From Vampirovibrionales bacterium (lineage in GTDB: Bacteria; Cyanobacteriota; Vampirovibrionia; Vampirovibrionales; Vampirovibrionaceae), in assembly GCA_016712355.1 (NCBI GenBank), contig JADJRF010000005.1:1178001-1242000 (forward strand): DNA of 64,000 nt. The letters run 5' to 3'. A program made the translations under genes and the position numbers. This document shows positions 1 to 9,796 of this stretch, piece by piece; positions within the stretch are counted from its first letter, which is position 1; the number at the start of each line of letters is the position of its first letter. The notes beneath the pieces were generated by a model. It saw nothing but the letters and a program-made list of their open reading frames with translations, searched no databases and was not told the DNA's origin.

Positions 1-2
1 GT

Positions 3-965
3 AAATATAATGTTTCCGCCTATCGCGTCCTGTTTATCCTCTTGCTGCTGATGCGCCAGCGATCGCTGTCGCTGGAAGACATTAACCGCGAGCTGATTGC
101 CAATGCGTCCGTCGGCCAGGCTTATAACGGCGAGACGATTACAAAATACGTCAACACGCTGCGCCGCGTCGGCTGCCAGATTCCGCGACCCAACGTGCGA
201 GACGCCTTTCAATACGCGCTCCAGCGCAGCCCCTTTCCCATCCCGGTTTCCGAAGCGGAATTAGCCGCCGCTCAGCGCCTGCTCGCCCTGCTTTCCGCCC
301 TGCCAGATGAAACCCTGTATTTACGCTATTATCAGGCGCTCTGTAAAATCGCCTGGTCGTTGAGCGAGGCGCATCAAACCCAATTGCTCTGCGAACCGCA
401 GGAAGCCTGCCGCGAAGAAAGCCTTCAACGGCGGCGCGCGCTGGCCGCCAAATTCCGCGAACTCTGCAAAGACGCTCAGGTTCTGTCGATTACCTACGCC
501 TCCGACGCCGCCGAACCGCTGCAATTGCTCGTCGAACCCTTTCAGACGCTTCACGAGAACGGGCGCCTGTATTTAATGGCCTATGACCGCAACCACTACG
601 AAAAAATCAAGCTGAATCTCGATAAAATCCTGGAGGTCCGCCAGCTCCCGCTCAAGTGCGAGCGGCGGGTGCGCCTCACTACCGTCATGTTTCGCCTGAG
701 CGGGCGCCTGAGCAAGACCTACCGGCCTTATAAAGACGAAACCGTGCGCCCTGACGACGCGCATCCCGATACGCTGCTGGTGCGCGCGCGTACCGACGAT
801 GTGCCTGCGCTCCTGCGCCGTTTGTTTAAATACGGCGACCTGTGCGAAGTCCTCTCTCCCGCCGATGCGCGCCGGTTTATGGCCGAGCGAGTGGCGCGCC
901 TGCTGGCCGCGCTGGGCCCGGTGACAGACGTCTTACCCCCGGACGCGCCGGACGAGGCCGATTAA
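3..965 (+). CDS. WYL-domain transcriptional regulator, 5' truncated by window edge
   Basis: The frame is open back to the first base of the window, and the residues before the first TTG/ATG (KYNVSAYRVLFILLL) read as protein, so the gene begins outside. The N-terminal part resembles a winged-helix region (LEDINREL, followed by a Y..ETITKYVNTLRR helix). The C-terminal half, from about residue 150 of the visible part, looks like a WYL ligand-binding domain (LSITYASD, VEPFQTLHENGRLYLMAYD). WYL proteins are usually transcriptional regulators that sense nucleotides or nucleic acid. The target cannot be told from here. The stop overlaps by 4 bases the end of the convergent small gene. Confidence 0.72.
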   Translation, partial: KYNVSAYRVLFILLLLMRQRSLSLEDINRELIANASVGQAYNGETITKYVNTLRRVGCQIPRPNVRDAFQYALQRSPFPIPVSEAELAAAQRLLALLSALPDETLYLRYYQALCKIAWSLSEAHQTQLLCEPQEACREESLQRRRALAAKFRELCKDAQVLSITYASDAAEPLQLLVEPFQTLHENGRLYLMAYDRNHYEKIKLNLDKILEVRQLPLKCERRVRLTTVMFRLSGRLSKTYRPYKDETVRPDDAHPDTLLVRARTDDVPALLRRLFKYGDLCEVLSPADARRFMAERVARLLAALGPVTDVLPPDAPDEAD

Positions 966-1204
966 CACAAGACAAAGAGGCGACTGCCGCCAATGACCGC
1001 CTTATCGCCATGATAGCCCACAAACATGGGCTTGCTCAGCGGGCGATTGACGCCATAGGTGGCCATGAATTGCGGGGCTGCGCTATCCATTGCGGCCATA
1101 AAGGGGTTGCCTGCGCCGGTGGGGCGAGTCAGTTGCACGGCGGCGAACGCGGGCGCCGCCACGTTGGCGGGCGAACCCGGAAGTTTGCCAAACTGTAAAC
1201 TCAT
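962..1204 (-). CDS. Small orphan protein, 80 aa
   Basis: I recognise no family. The protein is rich in Ala, Pro, Gly and Met, with no clear membrane segment and one terminal Cys. A GGGAGG ribosome-binding site lies 10 bases before the ATG (complement of 1215-1220). This favours it over the overlapping plus-strand frame at 842-1198, which starts inside the WYL gene. Its composition (GAGNPFMAAM, ATYGVNRP) loosely recalls the Gly/Pro/Tyr-rich protein at 56890-57765, so it may be a small member of the same surface-type class. That link is speculative. Confidence 0.55.
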   Translation of the reverse strand: MSLQFGKLPGSPANVAAPAFAAVQLTRPTGAGNPFMAAMDSAAPQFMATYGVNRPLSKPMFVGYHGDKAVIGGSRLFVLC

Positions 1205-1234
1205 CGCAGCGTAACCTCCCTCAAGTCGTCTCCC

Positions 1235-3151
1235 TCAGCAAGCCCGTGCTAACTGCTTGTCTGCTTGAGAGTATAAAAACGTTTTTAAGGAAAGCAAGAT
1301 TCCACCCTGTCTGAAAATGCGTTCGCTAAAAAGGCGTTGCCTGAAGCGCAAAGTGAATGCGCGGCGAAAAGTGAGACGATTCCTGCTTGGCCAGCGGGAT
1401 GCCGAGATCCAGCCGTCCAGAAAGCGCGTGATTTCGGCGCGAATGCCCACGCCCACGCTCACCAGATAATTGGTCGGGTCGTCGGCCAGCGTGCGATCGT
1501 TGATTTTGGCATATCCATAGTCGGCAAACGTCAGCAGTTGGATTTTATCGCGCAACGACGCGTCCGAATACGGCAGTTTCCACTTTCTGGGAATCAGCGG
1601 GCACGGAAAACGCAGCTCGCCGCTGACAAACATCAGCGTATCGCCCGAAATCAGCGCTTCGCGATATCCCCGTCCGTAGTACGTACCGCCGATGGCCCCC
1701 AAATGTGGAGAGGGCAGGGTGTCGGGGCTCCACTGCACGGTGCCGTTCAGCACGGCTGACATCGCATGCGGCAGGTTCCGTAAATAATAGAACGCGCCCA
1801 GATATTTAAAGAACTGGCTTCCGCCGCCCGGATTGCCCAGATTGGGATACGAACTGGGCGTGCCCCCCAGAATATCCAGCCCGACGCTGACCTCGTTGCG
1901 AATCGACAGCTCCTGCTGCTCGCTGACCTGATCGAACTGCAAGCCGGCGCGCAGGGTGCGAAGCTGCTCTTTCTCGATGGGGATGCTCTTTTTAACCAGC
2001 GTCTTGAACTGCTGGATGTCCAGATTCAGGTCTGCGCTCCAGCGAGCTGTTTTGCCGTTGTACAGCACTTGCGAAATGCCAGGAGAGAGCGTCCACGCCG
2101 AACCGGTCTGGCGAAAGGCCTCGTAGTCTTCTCCGGCGGGATCGGCTTTCATTTTGGAGAAATTTACCATCAGCCTTGTGCCGTGAGCGTTCAACGGCGC
2201 CTGATACTGCAAAAACACGCCGCTTGCGCGTCCCCCGGGAATGACGCCGACCAGGGTCGAGTCGTTGAGGCCCAGCGTATTGTTAAGCCCGGCGGTAATG
2301 CCGACGATGCCTTGATGCGTCCCGTAATAGTACTGGTCCAGATTGTTCCAGTAGCCGGTCAGGTGCGCGGGCAGATGATTGTCAGCGTCGAGATCCAGCG
2401 TCACCGTTTCCGGGGTCGGCCCCGGCTTGAGCTGCGCCTGAAGATGGATATCCGGGTTGTCCTGAATCAGCCGCAGGCGCTTTTCAATTTTGGCGAGATT
2501 CACCGGATCGCCGGGGCGCAGGCCCAACTGATAGCGAATGGCCCCCGCCCGAAAATACCGGGAATGATTGACCGAGATTTTGTCCAGCATCAGCGGTTTG
2601 GCGACCGCTTCCAGCGCGTCGCCGTCTGCGGCGAAGAAGATTTTGCACAGGCGATGGCGCTGCTCGCAGGCCTGCCCCATGGCTTTGGCCAGCGCTTGAT
2701 AGTCTTCCAGACTCAGCGGTTTGCCCACAAACGGCTGGGCGGCGGCTTGCATCGCTTCGGTTTGTCGGGCGTCCGCACCAGAGGCCGCGATAGTTGAGAA
2801 GGACGGGGTTTGTCCCGCTTTTAGCGTGTCGAGCAGGGGCTTGTCGATAAAGGCGCTGTCGCCTTCCCATTTAATATCAATCGGGTCCAGAAAGGTCTGC
2901 GGCCCGAGTGCGGAAAAGCTTTCATCCACCGGCGTATACACCTGGGCCCACTCGCCGCCGGTTTGCGGACGCGGGGCGTCGGGCAGGTTAGGTTGCATTG
3001 CGCGCGCGTTGCCGCACACGCTGGCCGCCAGCAACCCTAAAAACGCAGAAATAGCGAAAAGACGGGGACTCAACAGCGTCACGTGGGGCACGGGCGGATT
3101 TCCTTTCTGACTCATGTACGAGGAGACTGGTGTGGCCGTAAGCCGGCGCAT
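1235..3151 (-). CDS. TpsB/FhaC-family outer-membrane transporter, C-terminus frameshifted
   Basis: Two-partner-secretion translocators (ShlB/FhaC) export large TpsA proteins through a 16-strand outer-membrane barrel with POTRA domains. Here a signal peptide (LFAISAFLGLLAASVCGNARA) is followed by a POTRA-like region around residues 130-260 and a long barrel region. The visible frame ends in an Arg-rich tail unlike a barrel. A shift by one base near 1411-1416 instead reads LDLGIPLAKQ, then PRIHFALQATPF, and stops at 1326-1328. That is the expected last strand with a terminal Phe. The start is uncertain: ATG at 3151 or at 3115, and neither has a good Shine-Dalgarno. No TpsA partner is in the window. 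Confidence 0.8.
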   Translation of the reverse strand: MRRLTATPVSSYMSQKGNPPVPHVTLLSPRLFAISAFLGLLAASVCGNARAMQPNLPDAPRPQTGGEWAQVYTPVDESFSALGPQTFLDPIDIKWEGDSAFIDKPLLDTLKAGQTPSFSTIAASGADARQTEAMQAAAQPFVGKPLSLEDYQALAKAMGQACEQRHRLCKIFFAADGDALEAVAKPLMLDKISVNHSRYFRAGAIRYQLGLRPGDPVNLAKIEKRLRLIQDNPDIHLQAQLKPGPTPETVTLDLDADNHLPAHLTGYWNNLDQYYYGTHQGIVGITAGLNNTLGLNDSTLVGVIPGGRASGVFLQYQAPLNAHGTRLMVNFSKMKADPAGEDYEAFRQTGSAWTLSPGISQVLYNGKTARWSADLNLDIQQFKTLVKKSIPIEKEQLRTLRAGLQFDQVSEQQELSIRNEVSVGLDILGGTPSSYPNLGNPGGGSQFFKYLGAFYYLRNLPHAMSAVLNGTVQWSPDTLPSPHLGAIGGTYYGRGYREALISGDTLMFVSGELRFPCPLIPRKWKLPYSDASLRDKIQLLTFADYGYAKINDRTLADDPTNYLVSVGVGIRAEITRFLDGWISASRWPSRNRLTFRRAFTLRFRQRLFSERIFRQGGILLSLKTFLYSQADKQLARAC

Positions 3152-3228
3152 TGCGGGAATGTCTCAGAATACGCTTGTGGCAGGCGCGGGCGCATGCTCC
3201 GATTGCAGGAGATTACGTCGCGCAGGCG

Positions 3229-5556
3229 TTACACTTTGAATTGGCCCGCCATTTGCGTCAGTTGTTGCGACAACTGTTCCAGATCGTTGGAAATCACCGC
3301 GACGGCGCTGGCGCTTTGAGACGAGTCGCCCGCCGAACGGGTCACCATCGAGATGCCGCCGGAGACCTTCTTCGCTTCCGCCGCTGCGTGCTGGCTGTTG
3401 TCGCGAATTTGTCCCGCCCCTTGCAAAATCGATGTCATAAAGGTCGCCATGTCCTGAATGCGGCTGGCCGTGTTGCGCGCATCCGAGGCAATCGACTGCA
3501 TCGCGCCGGAAGCGTCGCTGACGCGGCCCGAGACGTTGCGGGCGATTCCGGCCGCCTTGCCCATATGGCCGCTTACTTCGCGCGCCGTGGCGCTTTGCCG
3601 CTGCACGGCGCTGGCGATATTCTCGTTGGCCTGATACACGTCGTCAATGGATCCTACAATGCGTTGCAGCGTCTGGGCGGCCTTGAGCGTAATCTCGCGC
3701 ATCTGCTCAATCTTGTCCTGAATCTCGCCGGTGGCGCTCTCCGATTGTCCGGCCAGCAGCTTGACTTCATTGGCGACCACGGCGAATCCGCGCCCGCTGT
3801 CGCCCGCGCGACTGGCTTCGATCGAGGCGTTGAGCGCCAGCAGATGGGTTTTGCGCGCGATATCGCCAATCATGCCGATGACTTCATCGATCGAGGCGAC
3901 GGCCCCCGACAGTTCGCTGACGATCGTTTCGGTGGTCTGGGCGTCCTGTCGCGCTTCGCGCACGATGGCCATGCCTTGATCCGCGCAGGCGGAGACGTCG
4001 CCCAGCGACGCGTTAATCTCCTGGGCAGAAGCGGCGACCGAGGTCACCACGTCGGTCATGTCGCCCGCGCTCAGCGCGACGCTCTGCAGCGTTTGCGTAA
4101 TGGTCTGCACGGCCCCGTCCATCTGCTGGGCGTTGCCGCGAATCGCTTCGCTGGATTCCATCACTTGCCGAATATGATCGCTGGAGTCGCGCGCCGAACT
4201 GGCGATGGATTGCAGGCTGTCGGTGAGAATCCGGGTCGACTGGCTGGTTTCGTCCGAGAGGCGCGAGACTCCGTCGGCATTCTCCACCAGCGAATCTGAC
4301 GATTGCAGCAGGCGTTGCGCGGCGCCGGACAGCGAGGCCGCGTTGCGCTGGATTTCGCTCATCGCCCGGCGCAGTTGGCCCGAAAATTGGCGCACCGAGC
4401 GATTTAATTCGCCGATTTCCGACTGCGAGGCGTCTTGCGGGATCTCCAGCGTGAGATCGTAGCCCGCCAGGCGCTGGATGTAGTCAATCATCCGCTGCGT
4501 CGGCGCAGCGAGCTTGATGCCGACGCCCACGGCCAGAATCACCGAGAGGATCAGACACCCCAGCGTCAGTCCCGCAATAAGATAGAGCAGGGCGTACATC
4601 TGGGCAAAAGCTTCGGCTTTAGGGGCCTGTGTAATCAAAACATAACCCGACGGCAGTCGCGTGAAGGCCGTCATCTGGGCTTGACCGTTTATCGTTATTT
4701 CGCTCAGGCCCGCGTCCTGACGCTGAATCAGCGCGGCAAGATCGCGGTACGCGCCTTTGCTGGCGGCGGCCAGTTTTTCTCCCATCGCGTACTGGCGGCT
4801 GGCCAGAATCGCGCCGTCGCCACTGACCAACATGCCGTATCCCGTCTCATAGAGGCGAATCCGGCGAACCATGGCAATCAGATTGTCAAACGAAATATCC
4901 ATCCCCACGATGCCCATCGAGCGCCCGTTACGGCGAATGGGCGCGGAGTAGGTGACCATCTGGAGTTTCAGGTCTTTGTCTTCGTAGGGCGCGCTCCACA
5001 GCCCGGCGCCTTTCTCAAGCGGGGCGAAGTAATACGCCATGGCGGGGTCAGACGCCACGAAGTCGCTCATGACGCCCATATCGCGATTGCGCTCAAAGCG
5101 CGCCGGGTTTTTGCCATGATTCTCGTCGACGTACCAAGCGCCATAAATGCCTTTGTACAAAGCGATATTGGGGTAAAAATACACGCTCATCGCGCCCGGA
5201 AGCTGGCGCACCGCGTGATACAGCACCGGGGCGGCCTGGTCCTGATACCCTACAATCGCGCCGCCGGGTCCCGGCATCGTGGCGGCCAGATACGCGCTCA
5301 GCGTCTGCGTGGCGCTTTCCACGCGCTGAAGCGCTTCGTTGATGTCCGACGCTTCGTTATGCGTGGCCAATTCCATGTTGCGGGCGACCTGATCCCGCAT
5401 AAAGGCTTCGCTGCGCCATGCGCTGATGCCGCCGATCAGCCCGCCCGCCACCACGGTGGAAAGCGCCATTGATACAATAATGCGCGACTTAATCGATCCC
5501 AGGCGCAAGCGTCGGCAAGCGCCATGAAACAGCTCCAAAATCCGCAGATGCGACAT
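3229..5556 (-). CDS. Methyl-accepting chemotaxis protein with periplasmic dCache-like sensor
   Basis: The 775-residue chemoreceptor has a first transmembrane segment at about 24-46 and a periplasmic Cache-type domain to about 320. That domain contains YGAWYVDE, VTYSAPI and GIVGMDIS, as in dCache sensors. A second membrane segment at about 325-350 and a HAMP region follow, then a long helical signalling domain. The conserved hairpin tip reads ARKTHLLALNASIEASRAG, followed by GRGFAVVANEVKLLAGQS. It would signal to CheA/CheW and the flagellar motor, consistent with the flagellin at 44 kb, although no che genes are in the window. AGGAGG lies 13 bases before the ATG. Confidence 0.93.
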   Translation of the reverse strand: MSHLRILELFHGACRRLRLGSIKSRIIVSMALSTVVAGGLIGGISAWRSEAFMRDQVARNMELATHNEASDINEALQRVESATQTLSAYLAATMPGPGGAIVGYQDQAAPVLYHAVRQLPGAMSVYFYPNIALYKGIYGAWYVDENHGKNPARFERNRDMGVMSDFVASDPAMAYYFAPLEKGAGLWSAPYEDKDLKLQMVTYSAPIRRNGRSMGIVGMDISFDNLIAMVRRIRLYETGYGMLVSGDGAILASRQYAMGEKLAAASKGAYRDLAALIQRQDAGLSEITINGQAQMTAFTRLPSGYVLITQAPKAEAFAQMYALLYLIAGLTLGCLILSVILAVGVGIKLAAPTQRMIDYIQRLAGYDLTLEIPQDASQSEIGELNRSVRQFSGQLRRAMSEIQRNAASLSGAAQRLLQSSDSLVENADGVSRLSDETSQSTRILTDSLQSIASSARDSSDHIRQVMESSEAIRGNAQQMDGAVQTITQTLQSVALSAGDMTDVVTSVAASAQEINASLGDVSACADQGMAIVREARQDAQTTETIVSELSGAVASIDEVIGMIGDIARKTHLLALNASIEASRAGDSGRGFAVVANEVKLLAGQSESATGEIQDKIEQMREITLKAAQTLQRIVGSIDDVYQANENIASAVQRQSATAREVSGHMGKAAGIARNVSGRVSDASGAMQSIASDARNTASRIQDMATFMTSILQGAGQIRDNSQHAAAEAKKVSGGISMVTRSAGDSSQSASAVAVISNDLEQLSQQLTQMAGQFKV

Positions 5557-5700
5557 ACGGGGGCGGCCCTCCTGTTGCTTTGATTAAAGCAAGCCAGCAA
5601 GACGCGGCGCCCCGTTTGAATGAAGGAAATTGGCGCCAATGGCTTATCCCGTCCCGGCATTTAGACGAGAATTCTCAGGTTTGAGCGGCGAGAACCGCCG

Positions 5701-5985
5701 TTAAAAGCAGGTTCGGTAGCGCCCGCTCAGGTTGCAGCGGATGCGCTTAATCTGTGAAGGAGAGGCTTCGCTCGCTTCGTTTGCGGCTTCAGACGAGCGA
5801 ATGGCGGGCGATTTCTGAGGGTCGCCGACCTCGAGCATGTTGAAGGCCGTGGTATCGTCGCCCAGCGTTTGCGGCAAGGGGACAAACTGGCGCTCGGCGG
5901 CGTGGGCGCCTGCTATTATCAGACACGCGCAAAGCGAAAGCGCCCCGAGCGACAGGGCCATTACCCAACGGGAGGAACGCATCAT
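5701..5985 (-). CDS. Small secreted protein, 94 aa, unknown function
   Basis: A signal peptide (WVMALSLGALSLCACLIIAG, predicted cut after AHA near residue 29) leads into a mature part of about 65 residues. The mature part is rich in Ser, Glu and Ala and ends in RCNLSGRYRTCF, whose two cysteines could form a disulfide. An AGGAG site lies about 7 bases before the first of two adjacent ATGs. A strong promoter sits directly upstream (6030-6059), so this is a monocistronic, probably well-expressed gene. I recognise no family. Confidence 0.72.
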   Translation of the reverse strand: MMRSSRWVMALSLGALSLCACLIIAGAHAAERQFVPLPQTLGDDTTAFNMLEVGDPQKSPAIRSSEAANEASEASPSQIKRIRCNLSGRYRTCF

Positions 5986-6029
5986 GATCGTCTCCTGTAG
6001 TTGAAAGCCGACTGCTGCATACTGCTTTT

Positions 6030-6059
6030 ATTATATATAAAACATATGCCACTTGACAA
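6030..6059 (-). promoter_or_regulatory. Sigma70-type promoter for the small secreted protein
   Basis: On the minus strand TTGTCA (complement of 6054-6059) is followed after 18 bases by a perfect TATAAT (complement of 6030-6035). The expected start is near 6022, giving a leader of about 37 nt to the ATG at 5985. Confidence 0.7.
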
Positions 6060-6120
6060 GTGCTATTTTGATAGCAATTTGAAAGATTGCGCGTTTGTGC
6101 GCTGTCTTTCAAGTGGCGTC

Positions 6121-6819
6121 TTACAGGGGCGTTTCCAGGATAATCACCGCCGTCTGCGCCGTCCAGTCGTGCGGCGGCTCGTGAATCTGCGCGCGGACGC
6201 CTGCAAAACGTCGCAGCGCGTCTTTGGCGGCCGTTAGCTCCTGGCGGGCCGTGGGGCGGCCTTTAATGGCAAGCAGCCTCCCGCCGGGCTTCAACAGCGG
6301 CAGCGTCCAGGGCGCGAGCTTGGGCAGGGCGGCCACTGCGCGAGCGGTCACGACGTCAAATCGTCCGGCAAAATCGGGATGGCGCGTGAGGTCTTCGCTG
6401 CGGGCGTTGACCACCGTCAGGCGCGATTCCAGCGCGAGCGCCTCGCGCATGGCCTCGATAAAGCGGCATTTCTTGCCGGTGGCCTCAATGGCGACGACGC
6501 TCAGATCGGGTCGCGCCAGCGCCAGCGGCAACGCTGGGAATCCCGCGCCGCTGCCCACGTCGGCCACGCGCGCCCCGTGCGGGATAAACGGCAGAACCGT
6601 CAGCGAATCCAGCGCATGGCGGCGCAGAAAATCCTCCGGCGCGGTCAGCCGCGTCAGATTCATCGTCCGATTGGCCTCAATCAGGGCGTGATAGAGTCGC
6701 TGGCAGTCAGCCTGAAACGCATCGAAATTGTCCGGGGCGGCGTTGAGCGCGCGCGCCGCGTCAAGCCACTCGTCCCAGTTCAGGGGCGGCGGCGGGGCGT
6801 CATCGCAAGGGTCGGGCAT
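6121..6819 (-). CDS. rsmG: 16S rRNA (guanine-N7) methyltransferase RsmG
   Basis: RsmG (GidB) methylates N7 of G527 in 16S rRNA using S-adenosylmethionine. The SAM-binding loop VADVGSGAGFP is at residues 85-95 of the chosen frame, and family signatures LNLTRL-like (MNLTRLTAPEDF) and RHALDSL precede it. AVAALPKLAPWTLPLLKPGG and AIKG follow, as in the family. I chose the ATG at 6819 because the 30 extra residues of the longer frame do not resemble the family. The 232-residue length is then normal. The gene diverges from the ATPase-TPR gene. Confidence 0.92.
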   Translation of the reverse strand: MPDPCDDAPPPPLNWDEWLDAARALNAAPDNFDAFQADCQRLYHALIEANRTMNLTRLTAPEDFLRRHALDSLTVLPFIPHGARVADVGSGAGFPALPLALARPDLSVVAIEATGKKCRFIEAMREALALESRLTVVNARSEDLTRHPDFAGRFDVVTARAVAALPKLAPWTLPLLKPGGRLLAIKGRPTARQELTAAKDALRRFAGVRAQIHEPPHDWTAQTAVIILETPL

Positions 6820-6940
6820 GGCGGGTTTCGGTGTACAATCTCTAGACAGCGCTATTGTCCCACAGTCGCCCGCCGCCGCGGGTCGGGAAAGACATCTCGC
6901 AAAAGCCATCTCGCGAAAGACATCTCAGGAAAGAGACCTC

Positions 6941-9796
6941 ATGACGCTTGCGCCCTATATCAGTCAGGCGGTTCTCGAACGCCTGAAGTCCGGGACGTTT
7001 GTCGCCGATCGGCGATCGAATCCTGGCGCGCTGCGTCTGCGCGATCGCCGCGACACGCTTTCGCCGCTGGCGGTCACCAAGCGCTGCGTGCGCTACGACC
7101 ACCATGTGTTCGCCAACCGCGCGCCGCTGATTATCCAGCTCGCCGAAAGCCTGAACGATCCCGCCAAGAAGCTCGCCATGGTCAGCGGCCCGCAAGGCTG
7201 CGGCAAAACCAGCCTGATTCGCGGCATTGTCGAGTTAATGGGCGGCGGGCGCGAGCAATTGCTCTGGTTTGACGTCAACGTCCATACCGATTTCGAAGAA
7301 GTCATCGGCTTTCTCATCCAGTCCATCACCACGCTATGTTCCGCCTTGAGCCTGTCGGCCCCGGAAGAAGGGCGCATCCTGACGCCCACGGGCGCGCCGC
7401 CGGATCCCTTCATGCATCTGGAGCGTCTCATCGATCGGGTCAACGACGTGCCGCTGCTCATCGTGATCGATAACATCGAGTACCTGGTCAACAGCGAACA
7501 TCAGTTGATGTCGCAGCCGCTGAAAGAGACGCTCAACTACCTGTTGTCCTTTCCCAATCTCAAGGTCATCCTGTGCGGCGAGCGGATGCCGTATGCCGAT
7601 ATCCGCGCGCGCGGCCCGGCCATGACGCACCTGCAACTGGCGGGCCTGTCGCTCAAAGAAGTGCAGGCGCTGATTGCCGAATCGTCCTTCCCGCCCTTGG
7701 GAGAGCGCCGCATGATGGCGCTGTGCCGCAAGACCCAGGGCCGTCCGTGGCTGCTGAAGCTCGCCTTTTACCTGCAAAAGAAGCTGGCCAGCGACCCCGA
7801 GCGCCATGCGGCCTTTTTGCAGGAACTGACCGCCTTTCTCGACGATCGCGCCGCCGCCGCCACGCCTGCGGGCGTTGACGATCTCGACGGGCTGGAGGCG
7901 GCTTCCCCCGTGGAGCCGATTATCCATTTTATTTACCGCCGTCTCAGTCCCGGCGAACGAAAACTTACCCATGCGCTGGCGTTGATCCGCCATCCGGTCG
8001 ATATTGTCGTGCTCGGCGCGATGTTTCCGGGTCTGCTGCCCGAAGATCGCGAGGCCGCCGCCGCCATGCTCGATCATTCGCTGCTGACGCCGCTCATGAA
8101 GCGGATTTTCTCGCCGCAGGCGGTGATGGCGCATATCCGAAAGCGCCATGAGCCGCCATCGACCTTTCTGCCGAGTTACGAGTTTTACCGCCAGGCGCGC
8201 AAACTCCTGATGCCGCTGATCCCGGAAGCGGAGCAAATCCAGTTGCGTCGCGCGCTGGAGGCTTTTTATCTGCGCGAGCGCGATTTACCGCAGAGTCGCC
8301 GCGCCTATCCCGTCAAAACCCGGATTCTGGCGGAAGAGGCCGCCCGCCACGCGACGCTGGCCCGTCAGCGGCGAACCGGCGCGGCGCGCGACGCGCAGAG
8401 CGCTATCTTTCGCACAGAATCTCCTGCCGTTGTCGTCAAGACGCCGCCTGCCGTTGCAACATCAGCCCCGCTGTCCTTTCAGGCCGCTTCCGCGCCCGCT
8501 TCGACGGATGCCGCCGCGCTTGATTCCGGGCTGGCGCCCTCTGGGGCGACGCCGCGCTTTCGCGATGCGCTGGCCGCCGCCAGTCTGCCGCCGCTGGAAG
8601 CGGCCCCGCCCAGAGAATCGAAATCATGGGAAAAAACGCCAGAAGAAACGCCCTCTCGCTCTAATGCGCCTCCCCTGCCGACGCGCGCCGAGACGCCTGC
8701 TTTTACCGATGACGCCGTTTCATCCGGCGCGGGCCCTGACCTCCCGCCGCCGTCCGCCCCTCTGGCCGCCGACGCCCCGGCGCGGGAGATTCAGCAACGC
8801 CTTGCCGATGCTGTGACGCGGCGCGATCAGCCCGCCGTGGTCGAGTCCCTGCTGGCGCTTGCGGAGTGTCGCCAGAGCGCCGGGCGCTCGCAAGACGCCG
8901 AAGCCTGCCTGCGGGCGGCGCTTTCCCATGCGCATGAGATTCCGCCGTCGGCGCGGGTGAATCTGCATCAACGCTGGGCGCGCTTTTGCGTCGAAACCTT
9001 TCGCCCGCGCGAGGCGCTGGAGGCTCTCGAAAAGGCCCTGACGGCTCTGGATGCGGCGCCCGAGGCCGCAGACGCGCCGGGGGCAGACGCCGCTAGCGCA
9101 GAGACCCGCATCCGCATTTACGATCAGACCGGCGATTTGCTGGCCCTGCAAGGGCGTCCGCACGAGGCGCTGGCGGCCTACTTCAAGGCGCTTGACCTGC
9201 AACCCGCCCCGGAAACCGCCCGCGAGCGCCAGGCGGCCTATGCCGAGCGCTATTTCAAGATCGCGCAGCTTTACGACGACCTCGCCATGCCCGATAACGC
9301 CCTCACGTACTATGAGCAATGCCTGTCGCTGGACCGCGAAATGGGCTCGGCGCTGTCGTGCGCCGCGACGCTGACCAACATCGGCGCGCTGCAACTGGAG
9401 CGCGAGCGTCCGCAAGAGGCGCTGGCCTCGTTTAAAGCCGCGCTGGAGTTCGATCGCCGCGCCGAAAACGCTGAAGGCGCGCACCAGACCCTGATGCTGA
9501 TGGCCATGGCCCAATTGCGCCTGGGCGAAACCGCCAGCGCCGAAGAGTGCTACCGTCAGGCGCTGGCCAACGCCATCCGCGAAGAGAACTCGCTGTGGAA
9601 GGCCAACGTCTACCTCAAGCTGGCGCGGCTGTATCTGGCCTCAGGCGAGGCCGAGCGCGCGCTGGTGCATTATCAGTCGGCCCGCGCCAGCATCGATCCC
9701 GGCGAAGTGTCCGCCGACAGTCTGTCTTATCTCGATCAGCAAATCAAGGAGACCCTTTATGCTATCCAGCGCCCTTCTTCAGACCCAACGGGATGA
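6941..9796 (+). CDS. STAND-like P-loop ATPase with C-terminal TPR repeats
   Basis: The 951-residue protein has a Walker A motif, GPQGCGKT, at residues 83-90 and a Walker B-like LLIVIDNIE at 172-180. A sensor-like segment (VILCGERMP) and a winged-helix-like region to about 500 follow. Residues 510-620 are a Pro/Ala-rich linker, and about 680-940 hold tetratricopeptide repeats (ALAAYFKALDLQP, ALTYYEQCLSLDR). This is the plan of STAND signalling ATPases such as MalT and AfsR relatives, but no DNA-binding effector domain is obvious. The start has AGGA upstream at about 12 bases. It overlaps pyrE by 38 bases, suggesting coupled translation. Confidence 0.8.
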   Translation: MTLAPYISQAVLERLKSGTFVADRRSNPGALRLRDRRDTLSPLAVTKRCVRYDHHVFANRAPLIIQLAESLNDPAKKLAMVSGPQGCGKTSLIRGIVELMGGGREQLLWFDVNVHTDFEEVIGFLIQSITTLCSALSLSAPEEGRILTPTGAPPDPFMHLERLIDRVNDVPLLIVIDNIEYLVNSEHQLMSQPLKETLNYLLSFPNLKVILCGERMPYADIRARGPAMTHLQLAGLSLKEVQALIAESSFPPLGERRMMALCRKTQGRPWLLKLAFYLQKKLASDPERHAAFLQELTAFLDDRAAAATPAGVDDLDGLEAASPVEPIIHFIYRRLSPGERKLTHALALIRHPVDIVVLGAMFPGLLPEDREAAAAMLDHSLLTPLMKRIFSPQAVMAHIRKRHEPPSTFLPSYEFYRQARKLLMPLIPEAEQIQLRRALEAFYLRERDLPQSRRAYPVKTRILAEEAARHATLARQRRTGAARDAQSAIFRTESPAVVVKTPPAVATSAPLSFQAASAPASTDAAALDSGLAPSGATPRFRDALAAASLPPLEAAPPRESKSWEKTPEETPSRSNAPPLPTRAETPAFTDDAVSSGAGPDLPPPSAPLAADAPAREIQQRLADAVTRRDQPAVVESLLALAECRQSAGRSQDAEACLRAALSHAHEIPPSARVNLHQRWARFCVETFRPREALEALEKALTALDAAPEAADAPGADAASAETRIRIYDQTGDLLALQGRPHEALAAYFKALDLQPAPETARERQAAYAERYFKIAQLYDDLAMPDNALTYYEQCLSLDREMGSALSCAATLTNIGALQLERERPQEALASFKAALEFDRRAENAEGAHQTLMLMAMAQLRLGETASAEECYRQALANAIREENSLWKANVYLKLARLYLASGEAERALVHYQSARASIDPGEVSADSLSYLDQQIKETLYAIQRPSSDPTG

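Noticed and set aside
842..1198. 118-residue plus-strand frame overlapping the WYL gene end
   Set aside because: It begins inside the WYL gene in another frame and has no ribosome-binding site. The opposite-strand 80-residue frame has GGGAGG.
3151..4299. 382-residue plus-strand frame under the chemoreceptor gene
   Set aside because: It lies antisense to the highly conserved signalling domain of the chemoreceptor.
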